Positions 11,051 to 25,300 of a stretch of 64,000 nucleotides of DNA are shown here, piece after piece. The translations under genes and the position numbers were made by a program. Position 1 is the stretch's first letter. The number at the start of each line of letters is the position of its first letter. Source of the DNA: Shinisaurus crocodilurus (taxonomy: Eukaryota; Chordata; Lepidosauria; Squamata; Shinisauridae); assembly GCA_021292165.1 (NCBI GenBank), contig CM037877.1, positions 301,894,726-301,958,725 of the forward strand, written 5' to 3'. The notes beneath the pieces were generated by a model. The model was given only the letters and a program-made list of their open reading frames with translations. It was not told the DNA's origin and did not search any database.

Positions 11051-14000
11051 TTTTTCCTGACAGCAGGAGGCACTGTAGACTGGAGCAGGGGGGCCTGTCT
11101 ATAAGGGACCTACAGGCTACTTCAGCCTTGGATAGTCCAGGCAGGGCCTTGTTCCTGGCTATTTTATTTATTTCTGACATTCCTACCCCACCTTTCTAAA
11201 ATAGATATATTCAAGGTGTCTTACAGGTAGTGGAACAGTAGAAGCAGCAGTGAAACAAATACTTTAAAAGCAAGCATTAGCGGCTATTCCGTGAGCGGCT
11301 ATTCCTCATGAAAACCGCAACACTTCACACAGTCCCAGTGAGAGACAACAAGCTCCAGACCAAGGGAAATTCTGAAACGCAGCCAGTCATACCTCCGCTA
11401 CCCAGCATATCAGAGAGCAGATTAGCATATTTGCCAAGCCCCCCCCCCCAATCCCATGGGGATGGGTGGATGAGAAGATAGGAAACCCAAATGAAGTAAG
11501 TAGTTCTCGGACAGTAGAGAACAGCTTCTAAAATAGAGGTTCCCGGATTGATTACACACAAAAGCCCTTTTAGAGATTTAAAAGCAGCCTTCCCCAACCC
11601 AGGTCTCTCCAGATGTGGTTATACTACAGTTTCCAAACACTGCCAGCATGTCCAATGGTCCAGGATGATGGGAGATGTAAGACAAGGCATCTGAAGGGTC
11701 CCAGGGGTGGGGAAGGCTGTCGAAGAGCAAGAAGTCTCCCAATCTGATGAAGAACTACAGGCAAAAGGCAAATTGTAGTCTGCTCATCCTACCAAATTTC
11801 ATCTGGGAGATTGGCTCACCTATCACAGATTTCTCAATGCATTTTCTAGATTGTCCTGTGCACAACTTGGCATTCATCCCCCACTCCCAACACCAACCAA
11901 ACCTTCAGCATCATCTCAAAGGATGTGGAACTTTCAAGTCCTGGCTAAGGAGTACAGGGGGTGGTAAAGTGGGAAGGGGGTGGTAGCTCAGCTAGCAAAC
12001 GGAGTTCAAGTTCCCTTTCCCTTGTACAGGTGTTCAGCAAGAATTATTCCCATCTTGCCCCCATACATCCCCCAAAAAGTCTGGTGACCCACTTTAGCCA
12101 TCACAGGTCTTTTGTCCTAAATTGTACTGCTCAAGTGCACCCCCTGCTGTCTAATTATAGAATTACGGTAGAGTTCTAATGATGGATTAACCCACATCTG
12201 GTAATATGTTACCCTTGCTGAAGGAATTCTTATAACCGCTAACATGGATTAGAATAGTTGCTCCATGTCTTTAAGGTGTGTCCTCATGACCACCTAATAC
12301 AAATTAGTTGCCACACTAATTCAGGGAGCAAACTGATTAATTTCCTTCTTTCAAATATTGTGCTGGATCAGACCAAAACGCTATGTAATCCAGTGCTTTG
12401 TTTCCCAACAGTGGCCAGCATGATGTCATGCCCTGCTTGTTCCTAGAATTTTGTCATCGGCACTACATTGCCCCTGAATCTGGAGGTTCCATTTAGGAGA
12501 GAAAGGTTTTCGCTTTCTCCAACAACTGTGCATCTAAAGAGAGGCTGCTCTCACCACCCTAATGGATACACCTGGCTTTTTACTTAGGACAGGTCTGAAT
12601 GCTATCCCAACCCAAAGATGGCAGGACAGACAGACAGCAGCAATAGGAAAGGAGTTGTGAAGTGGGTGGGAGACAGAATCATGGAAGGGACCTAAATGGG
12701 GATTCCCCCCCCCCAAGAGAAATCTATCATGGCATCCACTTGACCACAGAAGGCCTGAAAGCCATGAACATCTGGATCAAATACAAAGGAGGGGTTTCAT
12801 TAATAAGGAAACAACAGATGGGTCCCCTGGCACTGGTCTATGCTTAACAGGGAGATGGTGGGGCTTGGTAGGAACTGTGGGAGGTCAGCCTCCCATGTTC
12901 CCATCTCCCACAGCTGTATCTGTTCTGCACACACTGTAGATGCAAGTAATGCAAGCCACATTCCGAACTTTCGTGTCATTTAAGATCAGTGGGAAGAGAG
13001 ACATCCACTCCCATTCTGCCATGCCTTTAATTACCTCCCCAAGAATACCAGTGCCAGCAGATAAGAAGGGAAGGGGACAGGGAGGAAGCTGAATCTCAAA
13101 TGATCTGCTTTCATGGACATTCCCATAAATCAGCACAAGATGGCGTTCAAAGCCCACACCAAAGATTGCTAGCGATGCAGTAATAGTGTGCTATTGCCTT
13201 GTTCACAGGAAAGGTGGGGCATGACACTTTTTATTTTACCAACTTCGTTCCACAGAACTCAAAAGCCCACACAGTTGCATAACCACCAAGTTCTTCTTCT
13301 AGCAAGATTGTTAAGAAAGCGAAAGAAAAACTTCCCAAGTCCGTCATAAATGGCTCAAATCAATTTTGTCCACTCTGTATCACCTATACTTCATGCAGTT
13401 TCCCCCAACAAAACATTGGTTTCATAAGATAAGCTGCACCTGCCTATTAGGCAAAAATGGAAGGAAGGGATCTTCAATTCTTATTTCTCGAAGAACCCAG
13501 AAGTTCTGGCTAGTGGCTCAAGGCCACACTTCCTTCCCACAGAACATGAGTCCTAGATTCTGGCATATCCACAATCCTCTCACAACCATCTAACCTAATC
13601 CCCTGTGGTGGAGAACATTATGGTTTCACACCGTGCCTGTTGTACCAAGAGGCAACTTCTGCATTCAGTTATGATTGAGAAGCAGCAGCTAGAAGTAATT
13701 AATTAAAACTAAGCATTAATATAGAGTGTGAACTCAACTGCAGCTGACCTCTAGCATAGTGCAACCAATGGAGACAACTTCCTTCCCAGATCCCATATAC
13801 ATGACCTATTACAACCAGGGAACAACAGTGATGGTATTTCCCCCCTTTTCGCTATGTCTGGTATACACCTGATAAAAAAGAGAGACTGGTTGTCAGGGTT
13901 GGGTGTTTATCAGTCATGCCACGCAAGTGCAGAAATTTGTACAGGTGCAGCACTTGGCATTTTGTGTTTGAAGAAATTAAATTTCTAACCCTTAAGATCA

Positions 14001-14215
14001 CAGAGATAAGCTTGAAAGCATAGGAAATTCCAGGTGCAGTCTCCAAACCAGAGGTGAAAGATTATCAGGGATGGTGTCTCAGTGACTAGCCCAACTTCTT
14101 GCTCTTTGTCATAACCAGCAGAAGGAGAATAAATTATGCAAAATAAGTAAACTACATGCAAATTTGCATAAATTGGTCAGGCTGCAGAATTCAGCTTTTC
14201 TTGGAGCATAGTTTT
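11051..14215. other. YPEL3-TBX6 intergenic stretch, repeats only
   Basis: No exon is recognised. It contains a LINE-like tail near 11160-11240, an older palindromic hAT-like copy at about 11588-11722, and a reverse CR1/L3-like fragment at about 12355-12505 (see separate entry). The rest is unassigned. Confidence 0.4.
12355..12505 (-). mobile_element. CR1/L3-like fragment
   Basis: The motif 'GGATCAGACCAAAACGC', then 'GTTTCCCAACAGTGGCCAGCA' and 'CTGAATCTGGAGGTTCC', is the reverse complement of the LINE segment also present forward at 17690-17880 and 47525-47740. Confidence 0.55.
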
Positions 14216-14216
14216 G

Positions 14217-14446
14217 GAGAGCCAGTGTGGTATAGTAGTCAGAGGAGTGTCAGACTAGGTTTAGGGAGATGCAGGTTCAAATTCTCACCTAGCTATAAAG
14301 CTCATTGGGAGATCTTGGGCCAATAGCTCTCTCTCAATCTAAACTAATTCACTGAGTTGTGAGGATTACACAAGGGGGAGCAACCATATACACTACCCTA
14401 AACTCTTTGGAGGAAGGGCAGGATGAAAACACAGATAAATAAGTAG
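14217..14446 (+). mobile_element. Sauria-type tRNA-derived SINE
   Basis: Begins with 'GAGCCAGTGTGGTATAGTAG', has a tRNA-like A/B-box head ('GCAGGTTCAAATTC'), then the conserved body ('TTGTGAGGATTACACAAGGG', 'GGGCAGGATGAAAACACAGATAAATAA'). Other copies: 15905-16075 (+, 5' truncated), 35492-35714 (-), 36975-37128 (-), 40367-40617 (-), 47276-47515 (+) and 51259-51440 (-). Upstream of TBX6. Confidence 0.8.
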
Positions 14447-15648
14447 GGCTACCTTAAGAAATTTTACGGCCAATATTTTAAGTGCAACTCTTTAGAGGAG
14501 TTAATAGCTCAAGCAGAATAAAATATGTTGCCCTTACCATGAATGGCATAATAGTACTTAATTACTGCTGTCCCAAATAACTACCCTACCATAACCAATT
14601 GGAATTACATTTTTTTTTTAATTGTTGTATTATGTGGCTCCAGAGAAGCCAGGTATCTTCCTGTTTCTGCAGATGTGGCTATAACTCACCAGACCCCACT
14701 CTATACCCCCAGTATCTGGCAGCCTCTTGCAGCTGTCCTGCTCAGCTGTGAAAACATCTGGATGACAAATGACCATGGCACCTCCCCCCTCACCCACTTG
14801 TAAACCAAGAATCCCATAGGTCAGGATCAATCAGGAAACTTTGGAGTCAGGGTGTTAATTAGGCAATTAGGAGGATTCAAGTGGTGGGCACAGAAAGGGA
14901 TTCAGCCGACACTCTTAATGAAGTCTGAGATGGAGTTGGGGAGCTGGGCATGGGGACTGTGGGGGGCGGGGGTTTGAACTGGGGCATCAACAGAGCTGGG
15001 GTGGGGATTAGACAGGGAACTCAGGTGGGGGGTATGTGGGGCTGAAGGCAACTTCTTATATATGAGGGCACACAGGCTAAGGCTGGAGGTGGAAGCAGGG
15101 AAGGTGGAAGTTGGATAAAATAGAGGGACACTGATAGAAATAGCTGGAAGGTGCGTAAAGATGGGACATCCTGAGACCGAGAATATATGTCTCTCCTCCA
15201 GCTCCCCTGTCTTCACAGCCTCAAACCCCTCCCCTCTCGAGGTGTGAATGTGCCATTTGGGGTCTCACTTCAAAGAGCCTTGGCGGAATCATAAATACAG
15301 CCCCGGCCAGGGGCTCCTCAGGAAGAGAGAGGATCTGGAGGTGGGTGCATCCCAGACTTGCCTCAAGAGACAAAACCAAGAAGACCTGGCTCCCAGTCCC
15401 CCAACCCTGCTCTTCTACCCCTACAACCTCCCCTCTTTCCCTGCTCCTAGTCCAACAAGCCTTATCCCGTTCCCCCCCTAGAGGCTTTCCTACCCGCCTC
15501 AGCATCTTTCTAACCCTCCAGACCTCCCTCCCTACCCACAGAAGGCAGGAGCCCTGGCTTCCAGCCTCACCTGCTCTAATCCACTAGATCCTTACTCCCT
15601 TCCCAGAGAACTCGGGAATCCTGGCTCCCAGGGTTCCTTCAGCATCCC

Positions 15649-17894
15649 ATGTATCACCCTTCAGAGATGTTCTCACAATATGGGGGCTCTTATCCACTGC
15701 GACCTCCTCCACCTCCTGGGGCTGGGTATCCCCAGAATCAGGCACCCCAGTATGAAGCCTTCAGATACCCAGGTGAGAAATTGGGATTTGGTGGCGGTGG
15801 CAGTGGGAGGAAAAGGAAAAGCTGAAGCAAGATAGAGCGGAGAGTGGAGTGGAGCTAGAAATGCTGGGTGTTTCCACTGGGGATTGCGCTGAAGGACACC
15901 ACCTTCATTTAGCCATGAAGCTTACTGGCTGACCTAGGGCCAGCCACCATTTTTCCCGCCTAATCTAACTTCTACCTCACAGGGTTGTTGTGAAGAGATG
16001 CGGGAGGAAGGCCATGTATGCCTCCCTGAACTCCTTGGGAGAAGGGTGGGATAGAAATGTGATAGATAAGTCAGAGCAAGAAGACAGGAACTAAGATTCC
16101 TATGCAGAAGAAACAGAGGAGGTTGAGAGCCACAACCCCTGGGATTCTCTAAAATAGAGGAGTGGCTGGATTGGATTCGAGCAGGGGTGGGGAACTTCTT
16201 TGCCCTCTTTAAATGTAGCAGAAAGTCTCAGCCAGGCCCTCCAGGTTCTTTGGGATGGCGGAGTGGTGCTTAGTAGGTTTAGAGCAAGGGGGTAGGATAT
16301 AAGCCCAGACTCCTAGTATTGTGGGGGCGGGGGGGGGGCTGTTAGAGCAGAATGGGACTAGGAACAAGGTCTGCTGAATTCTCAGAGAGGGTTGGTCAGG
16401 CTAGAGGGAGTTAGAAGCCAGGGTTGCTTTATGTCTGGAAGAAACGTAGAACTTAAATTTGAAAAAGCAGAGAGGAAGGACAATAGCAGGCAGAGTCTGG
16501 AACACACCAAAAGGATGGACATGAATACAGTGGTACCCAGAGGAGAGGAAGCAGCTGTTGGTATAAACAGGCCAGTGGGAGGCCAGGGCCAGGGTAGCAA
16601 AAGGGGAGCAGAGATGCAGAATTCACAGAAATCCCACTGCTTTCTTCCCCTGCTCCTGCCCCCATCAGCTGGACATTTAGCACCCAAGACCAACTGGTCA
16701 GGGGAAAAGGCGGGGGTGGGTAGGAGAGAAAACAGGCGGAAACCAGCAGGAGGGTGACAAATTCCTGGATGATGCCCCTCAGTCTTGCCTGCAGCCCCCT
16801 CCCCCCACCCTATAAAGATCAACCAATACCCCTCAACATTAACCCTCTTCTCTGACTTGTTTGCATCTCTTCTTTGCCCTCAGACCTTGATGCTGCCCCC
16901 AAGTTGGATAGCTTCTTCCCTGGCCTGGAACCAGCAGGGCGCCTCCTCCCAGCTGCTCCTGGCCTCCCTTATGGGTCAGGTCAGACACTCCCAACAGGTC
17001 CTCCACCAACAACACGCCTACCCCCTGGAGTACGGATGAGCCTGGAGAATGGTGAGCTTTGGAAACGTTTCAGTGGAATTGGGACAGAGATGATCATCAC
17101 CAAGGCAGGCAGGTGAGATACCAAGCAGGGGTAAGAGGAAGGAGAGCTTCCCTTGAGATAGACCACAGAGCCCCTCCCCAATGCCAGGGATCAGCCCTGG
17201 AATATGCAACAGCAGTGTTTCTGGACTTCTGCAGATTGATTTTTTTCAACGCTGAATAATCAGAAATTGAAGCACTACCCCAGATGAAAGTTATTAAGGA
17301 AGGTTAGAGGCCCATAAAAACATTTCCCTAGAAGGCTGACAGTACAATCCTATGCATGTCTACTCTGAAGTATGTCCTGGACTTGGACTTGCTTCCTGCT
17401 AAGTGTGTACAGCAGTGTTCTCCAACCTTGGGTCCCCAGGTGTTTTTGGCCTACAACTCCCAGCATGCCCCAGCCAGCACTGGCTGGGGCATGCTGGTAG
17501 GCCAAAAACACCTGGGGACCCAAGGTTGGAGAACACTGGTGTACAGGATTAAAGCCTAAGCCATCCTTAGACCCTATAGAGTGCACCATAATCAGTGTGT
17601 GCATATGCACATGTTAATTTTTTCTTCTTCTCTCCCCACTACAACTTGGGGTCAACCAAAGAAACTGAATAGCTGTATTCTAAAAATACTTCTTCACTTA
17701 ATGTATAATTAATTCAGGGAATTCACTGCCACAAGATGTGGTGATGGCCAGTAGTTTAGATGGCTTTTGAAGGGGATTAGACAAATTCATGGATGATAGA
17801 TCTAACTGCAGCTATTAGCCACAATAACTAAATGGAGCCTCCAGCTTCAGAGGCAGCATACCTGTGAATACCAGGTAACAATGACCTAACCAGG

Positions 17895-17982
<88 letters not shown>

Positions 17983-20900
17983 CATGCTGCCAAGGAATGA
18001 AGGATTAAAGGAAATGAAAAACAAAAGCCAGTCACCTTTCAATCTCTCTTCATTTTCTCAGTGCTTCCCACCCTAAAGATGATGTTAGACTACACTCCCA
18101 TCATCACTGACCATTGTCCATGCTGGCTGGGGATGATAGAAGTTGTAGTTCAACATCTGGGGATGCAAGTTTAGGAAACACTGTGAAAAATGGGGGGGGG
18201 GCAGAAATTAGAGCACCAAGAAATCTGGGAAGGGAATATTCTCTGCTCTTGGTTAGTCTAATGTGGGCATTTTGCAGGGACCCTAATAGTCTAGTAAATC
18301 AACCAAGTCAGAAAAGAAAACGTGTTCTGTTCCAAGAGCCAGATGAGATGTGTATCACGGGAAGCAAATCTGCTTCACTTATCCCTGAACGTGATGGATG
18401 CTAAGCAGTATGGCTGGTGGATACAATTTACTCTTCATCCTGTTTTATTTTTCTGAAATCGTTACCAACAAATGTGAACAAAAAACTAGAGTCAGCTGCT
18501 GCTGCTAGTATTGGGAGGGGTTATGTGTCACAGGCCAATTTCTTCAACAAGAAATTGTCTTGTGTTTTTAATCATCTGACCCATGTTTTTAACCATCTTC
18601 CCAGGCGGATGTTTCCACAGCTGAAAGTTTCTGTAACAGGGCTGGATCCTGAAGCCAAATACCTGTTGCTGGTGGATGTAGTCCCAGTAGGAGGCTCCCG
18701 TTACAAGTGGCACGGCAAGCAATGGGAGGCCAGCGGCAAAGCTGAATTACCACCACCAGACCGTGTCTACATCCACCCCGACTCACCTGCATCAGGTGCC
18801 CACTGGATGCGCCAACCTGTATCCTTCCACCGGCTCAAGCTCACCAACAACACACTGGACCCCCATGGACATGTATGGCCGGGGGAGGGGACGAAGAAAA
18901 GCATTTTGGGAATGGGGGTATATAGAAGGGATGATGGCTAAAGGAAGAGACCCAAGTAGAACCCATTTAAAGAAGAGTATTGACAGTTATATGGGAAGAT
19001 TCTTTAGGCCGATAACAATTATGGGGGTAGATATATAGATTACACAAAGAGGACCCATACTTGGGGTTTTGTATACTCTGTGCTTAAAATAAGGCAGCCT
19101 CTAAGGTGAGCCAACGTTTTGAAATCAAGAAAAGAAACTCCACAATGCGTAAATTATGCAAACTAAATATATTTTCACTTACTGGTTTATTATGCATAAT
19201 TTATTTTGCTTCTCCCATTCATGAGGAGGGACAAGGAGCTATTCAGCTCACCGAAGCCCCTTACTTGGATTACTAGAAATCTTCTCAGCCTATTTCGCCA
19301 GGCATTCAAGCCTATTTCTGCAGCCATAAGGACTAGAATCCTGGTCATTAATAAATAATGAAAGCCAAGATTCTAAGGATGGTGAATTCTGCAGCTAATA
19401 TCAAAACCTGTACTTTGTGCAGAATCACAGAACACATACGAACCCTGAATCTACAACGAGCTAAAGGATCAGTTTGAGGTGGATAAAAATGAGATATAGC
19501 AGGAGGAAGATATGTGCAGATAAGCAGGCATATGACTTACCCGTGGCTTTTAGTGCCCCTCTCAGCTAATCGTTCACTCCATGCACCGTTACCAGCCGCG
19601 GGTACATGTGGTTGGAGCTGGAGGACGCCGTGGAGCAGGAGGTGGCTGCGCTTCCTTCACCTTTCCTGAGACCCAATTTCTGACTGTCACAGCCTACCAG
19701 AACCCACAGGTGAGAGCAAGACTGTTATAAATTTAATATTTGTTTTTAAAAGGCCCATTCTCAAGGATGATGCCAGAAGTGAGAAGCACCCCCTGGGCAA
19801 GCAGCTCGTGTCCCCACCACCACCACCACCACCACTGCAGGACTACAAATTATAACTGAATCACTTTTCCACATGCACAATCCTAAGTATGCTTTTGGGT
19901 GGCGCTAACTTTCAGGCACCTATAGACCTTCCTTCAGAGAAAATGTGTTTCAAATGGGAGCATTGGCATGATTTATTATTCTCTTTCAGAAATCTAGCAT
20001 GTGGGGCAAAGCTCCACCGGCTCCCCAACAATTCATTTTATCCTTCCAGTGCCCCCTCAATATTATACATATATATATATATATATATATATATGCCTTA
20101 CTGCCCATTCTTCCTTTTAGCTCCAGAAAGGGCTGCCCCTCTCCACCCACTTTCCTAAAGACACACTGGAATTGGCACAAATGTTGAATCAGCAACATAT
20201 TCCAATATAAACAGCACCGTTTTGAGCAAGGACAGTAAAAGAGGTGTGGGCAGGTAGATGGGTCCCCGCGGCAGGGCTGTTTTCGCAAGAGCTCCCCACC
20301 CCACCACCAGGCTTAGCTGTCATAGAACTGTTAGTGTGTTAGGCCAGACAATGCCAGGGGTCAGGACTAGAACATGGGCCTTTCCCCCTCACTGTTACCT
20401 CGCAACCAACATGTCTAAGATTAGGGGCAAGGACTTCCGGGTTAGCCTTGTTATCCATTTCATTTTATACCACTCTCTGAACTGGTTAAATTGCAACAAT
20501 AAAAATCACAACAAACTCAAAAATCATCCAGACATCACGATTCTGGCTTCCCTCAGTATTTCTCCACCCGTAAATTACTTCAATTCTCTTCTCTTCTGGG
20601 CATGTTCCTTTAGCTCCGTGTTCTCCAACCTTGGGTCCCCAGATGTTTTTGGCCTACAACTCCCAGCATGCCCCAGCCAGCGTAGCTGGGAGTTGTAGGC
20701 CAAAAACATCTGGGGACCCAAGGTTGGGGAACACTGCAGTTTAGCTCCTCATGTTTAACAATATCCTCCAGGAATATAACAGCAGGCCTTTGAGCTTTGG
20801 CATTTGGGGGAGCTTGTGCTGCCCAGTAAAGCCTCCCCACCCACCATCCCAAACACACACATACACTTTCCTCTACACCTCTGAAATTAGGCAGAACTCA

Positions 20901-22270
20901 CATTAATTTACCTCTATGAGGACTAGCACCATTAACAGACATCCAGCTTCCTATGAACCTCCCATCTCCTACTTACCCACTTTCAAGGAAGCCAGCTCCT
21001 GTTAACGCAGGCCCGAGGCCTTACTCTGCGCCTCTCCTTAGCAACTTTTCGCTTGCCCTCTGTCCTTAAACACACACATCCATAAATGCCTCACATATTT
21101 CTATCCCGCTACAGCTAGAGAATACTTGCTTCCCTCCATATTCTTCCACTTCTAAATTACCTTAGCTCCTCCCCTCTGGCCATGTCCCTTCACTTTATAT
21201 TCTTCCACCTCATGTTTAATGGTATCCTTCCGCCTCCACATGGGCCTCATTGTTCTATTATTCTATATGTGTCCGATTTGATAATCCTTATGTATTACTC
21301 TATTCTCCTAGGTGTCTTTCCATCTCTTTTATATTTCTTCATGTCTCTCACCCAAATATCTTTACTCTGCTCAGACATGGTACTTGCCCTGTACTCCTAT
21401 CAGTCTCTTCTGTTCCATGTTTTACTGTATTTGTCCTAAAATGTATCCTTCTGCTATTTAACCATATCTCAACCATGTCCCTTTGTGTCCTGATTATCCA
21501 TAAGAATTTATTCGAAAATACAATTCCTCACTCTTCTACATGGTCTACAACCTCTTTGGAACTATATATCGGCCCTCCACTCTTAAGTAGGCCTTCCATA
21601 TCCTTCCACCACTCAATAATCCCTCCAATGTTTCCTCACACACTTTACCTACCATTTCAATCCCTCACACCCACAATAGTTGCTCAAACTATAAAGTCCA
21701 TTATAAAGGATTAAGGTCCATAAGGCCATAATCCTTTGGATATGTATGTTGTTGTTGTTGTTGTTATATACCGCCCAACAGCCGTGGTTGGGTGGTTTAC
21801 AATAATCAATAAAAGACACAATGATACAGTATAAAATATACACAATAAAAACATAAAAAATTAAAAACCAAGTTTAAAATGACACAAATAGCTAAAACAA
21901 ATTAATGCAACGTGACCCATAAAAAAGATTTAAAATAAACACCACACCATGCACTATTTAGAGTTATTAAAAGCCTCAGCATAGAGGGCAGTCTTAACCT
22001 GGTGCCAAAAGAATTATAGAGTTGGCGCCAGGCAGGCCTCAGGGGGGTGCTTGTTCCAGAGTTGGGGGGCTACCACAGAGAAGGCCCTGTTAGTATTAGT
22101 CCAGTTCAGTTCAGCTGTTTTAGCAAACACAATTTGTGATAAAATTAAGGGCAAATTCCCACGAACCAACGCAAATTTACTACAGCCAGGTAACCCCTGT
22201 AACTAAGTGCTCATGTCAGCAGTCTAGCCTGGTGGCTACTTCTATGATTAGAAAATAATAATTGTGTAAT

Positions 22271-22301
<31 letters not shown>

Positions 22302-25300
22302 GAAGCAGTCACAGCAATCTTACATGCAAACCCGCCTCGGGCAATTCATTAATACATGTAAAAAAAACATACAGAAAACCTTTCAGTAACATCAACACTG
22401 GCTCTCCTATTGAGTTATCAACCAGTGCCAGTGAGGAGAACACATTAAGGTGCTCAGAATGCCGTTCAGAAGAACCACCCTTGTATTCCAGGGAGAATTG
22501 AATTTGTTTTCTTCCCAAAACAATTCCACTCCTTTGTGGCTAAATTAGTTGTTGCTGGGTGACAGGGCAGGGGAACCAGAGGTAAAATTAGGATTGAGAA
22601 TACTGACTACAAGGCAGAGAGAGGTTATTTCAAATGCTCTACCCAAATGCTGCGAATTCAATACTAAAGGAAGCTTTTTTCATGCCAGGGTGTTGTCAAA
22701 ATGTTGTAGGCCAGGCAGATTCTCAAGTCTTCTGCCAGTGGACTGGAAGATTTTTACATTCACATATACCTCCCTATCAAGGAAATGCCAAGATTTTAAT
22801 CTATTTGGGTTGGTGGGCACATTTGGAATTTTGAGAGTGTGTTGTGAGCACTTTCATAAAATGACTGCCATGGGGAGGGGTTGGTTGGTCACAAAACACT
22901 CATTTTCCAGAAGCCAAACTGGAGAGTCTATAGAAAAAGTAACTTGCCCCAGAACCTAAGTACAAGGTAAAGGAGGAGTTTGAGCGCCAGAACACAAAAC
23001 CTTCCTTTTGAACTGAAATAAAAATGGTGCTGGAAGGCAGCATTTCACTTTGCAGCATGCCAGACTTCCTGTTCATTTGTTGTTCCAGTTGTTTTTAATT
23101 GTAAAAAATAAAATAAAAATCAGGCAGGGCAGAGATCCTAGTGGGTGCCAACAGAGGTTCCCTCAGATGCATTGGAGTCCACGGGAGACCCCTGGCCTAG
23201 AACCATTGATTGAAATCTGAATCCACTGCGTGCACACTCCTTGAGCGATATAGTGGAGGTGACAGATGCTACCTAGGCCAATTTACATAGGCCAGTATTT
23301 CGCAAATCCCATACAGGTCCAAGCCTTCCTAGAACTCTTCCCAAATCAACTCTTCAACCTCTTGTCATTTTCCCCTTCATCTTTCGTAGATGTATATGTA
23401 TTCTACACTTGAAAACCAAAATCCAAAATATTGCCCTTAGAAAATTCAGGTTCCACAACCTGAATAAGTTGTATGCATGTTAAATATTCTTCGCACATAT
23501 TTCATTTTTTTTTTTTAACAATTTAGTACAAAAGTGGGAAGAAAGATACTGAGGATACTGATCAAATTTCTGCACTTGCGTACTTTAAAGACTAAAACAT
23601 ACCTGTCCCCCCCCCCCCCCAGATCACCCAAATGAAGATAGAGAGCAACCCTTTTGCAAAGGGCTTCCGGGAGAACGGCATGAACAGCAAAAGGTAAGCA
23701 GGACCAAGGAGGGAAGAGGTCAGTATCATAGACTGAGGAACTGCTGTTTTCTCCACATTAGCTGGCATCAAAGATTCCCTTCCCAACAAGTTGGCTAACC
23801 AAAACAACGGCCACTAACAAGGGGGTGATGGACCACAAGCAGGTGGGGTTGGCCTCACTAGACAAGAGTGAACCATCCCGGAGAATCACATGAACCTGGA
23901 AAGCAGTCTGAACCTCCACCATTGTTTTACCCCCAACTTACTGTGGTTCCATTACAAAATATAGGGAGCGTGAGGCACGAATCAAGAGGAAGATGAAGGC
24001 AAATGAATGCGAAGCCAACATGGGGGAAAATGGTAAGAGAAGCATACACACCTTATTCTGTGACTTTGCTTCATAAGCCTCCTCCTCCTCCTCCAGTCTG
24101 TATTCCTCCATCTCCCTAAAAGGAAAGGATACTATTCCTCTGCAGATATAATTGAACAAATTGAGGATTACTTTATAGAGATGCACCGTGGATTTGCTCA
24201 CCATCCATAATTCTAGGTAGCTGCCCACAGCCCTATAACAGTATCCATCTGTTTCCTTATAAAGCCAGTCAACTTTATAAGTTGATCCCTCTTGCTTTCT
24301 TGCATGGCTTGATCCCTCTTGCTTTCTTGCATGGCTTGACCTTTGCTATTCCCTCCACATAATCCCATCACTCTCTTCCTCTAGCCCTATAACTCATTAA
24401 ACCAGTCCCTCCATTTCATAATCTTTCAAATGCTATGGCCCGCTATGAATTGCCTCTTTCCAAACTATAGTCACATCCCGCACTGCTGCCTTCATAGCGT
24501 AAGCTTGCTAGAAGGCCCTTGCCCGAGTGAGCTCACAGACCCATATAATGGAGTCTTTATTCCAGACATTCCAGAGAACCTGTTATTATTATTTGGGGGG
24601 GGGGGGTGTTGGTTAGTTGTGTACTCTGCCAGAGGTAGATGCCACATTTTTCATTAAAAATACCTGCTTACTCGATCCATACAATTCTCTCATATAGTTC
24701 GTTTTATTCCCTTTCCCATTATAACCTTCTGTCTTCTCTTCCTTCCCTACCTGCACATTCCCCTCTACCTAGAGAGCAAGAAAGGTCCCTGTGACTCGAC
24801 CCTGACAGAAGAGACACCTCTGGAGCAACAGCAGCCACCTGCGCTTCCACAACCTTCCTGCTCCTTCTACCCCCCTGCAGGAACCAATCCCAGCGGGGCT
24901 GAGGCTTACGTGCAGCATCCAGCTGCCTTCCATGGTTTGCGAGGTGCACCATCACCCTACTGCAGGTGAGCACAAAAGGATCTAGCCACTCACATTATGT
25001 TCCCTACCAGACAGTAACCCAACATATACCTAAAGGCAATTTTCCAACTTCATAAAATGGAAGGGGTTGCATTACTGGATGATTTGGATCACCTCAGGTA
25101 TTTAGTGCAGGTTTCCCTTTTTGGCTGAAGAACTTAGTCCAATGGTGAAGACAGGTGAAATTTTTCTAGGAGAGCAGGACTGATCAGAAAGTGCCCCCAC
25201 TGTATTTAATACAAATGTACCTTCTTTTGCCTTGTACTGAGGTCTGAAGACACCGTTCTGCAGTTTTCCAGGAGTGGCCAAAAAGCTAGCCAAAGAAAGC

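Noticed and set aside
17413..17538. microRNA hairpin gene
   Set aside because: The hairpin is explained by a multi-copy palindromic hAT element with target duplications.
18417..18941. 174-codon frame taken as a whole gene start
   Set aside because: Only 18605-18872 is exon (T-box). The upstream Met and the tail after the donor are intronic.
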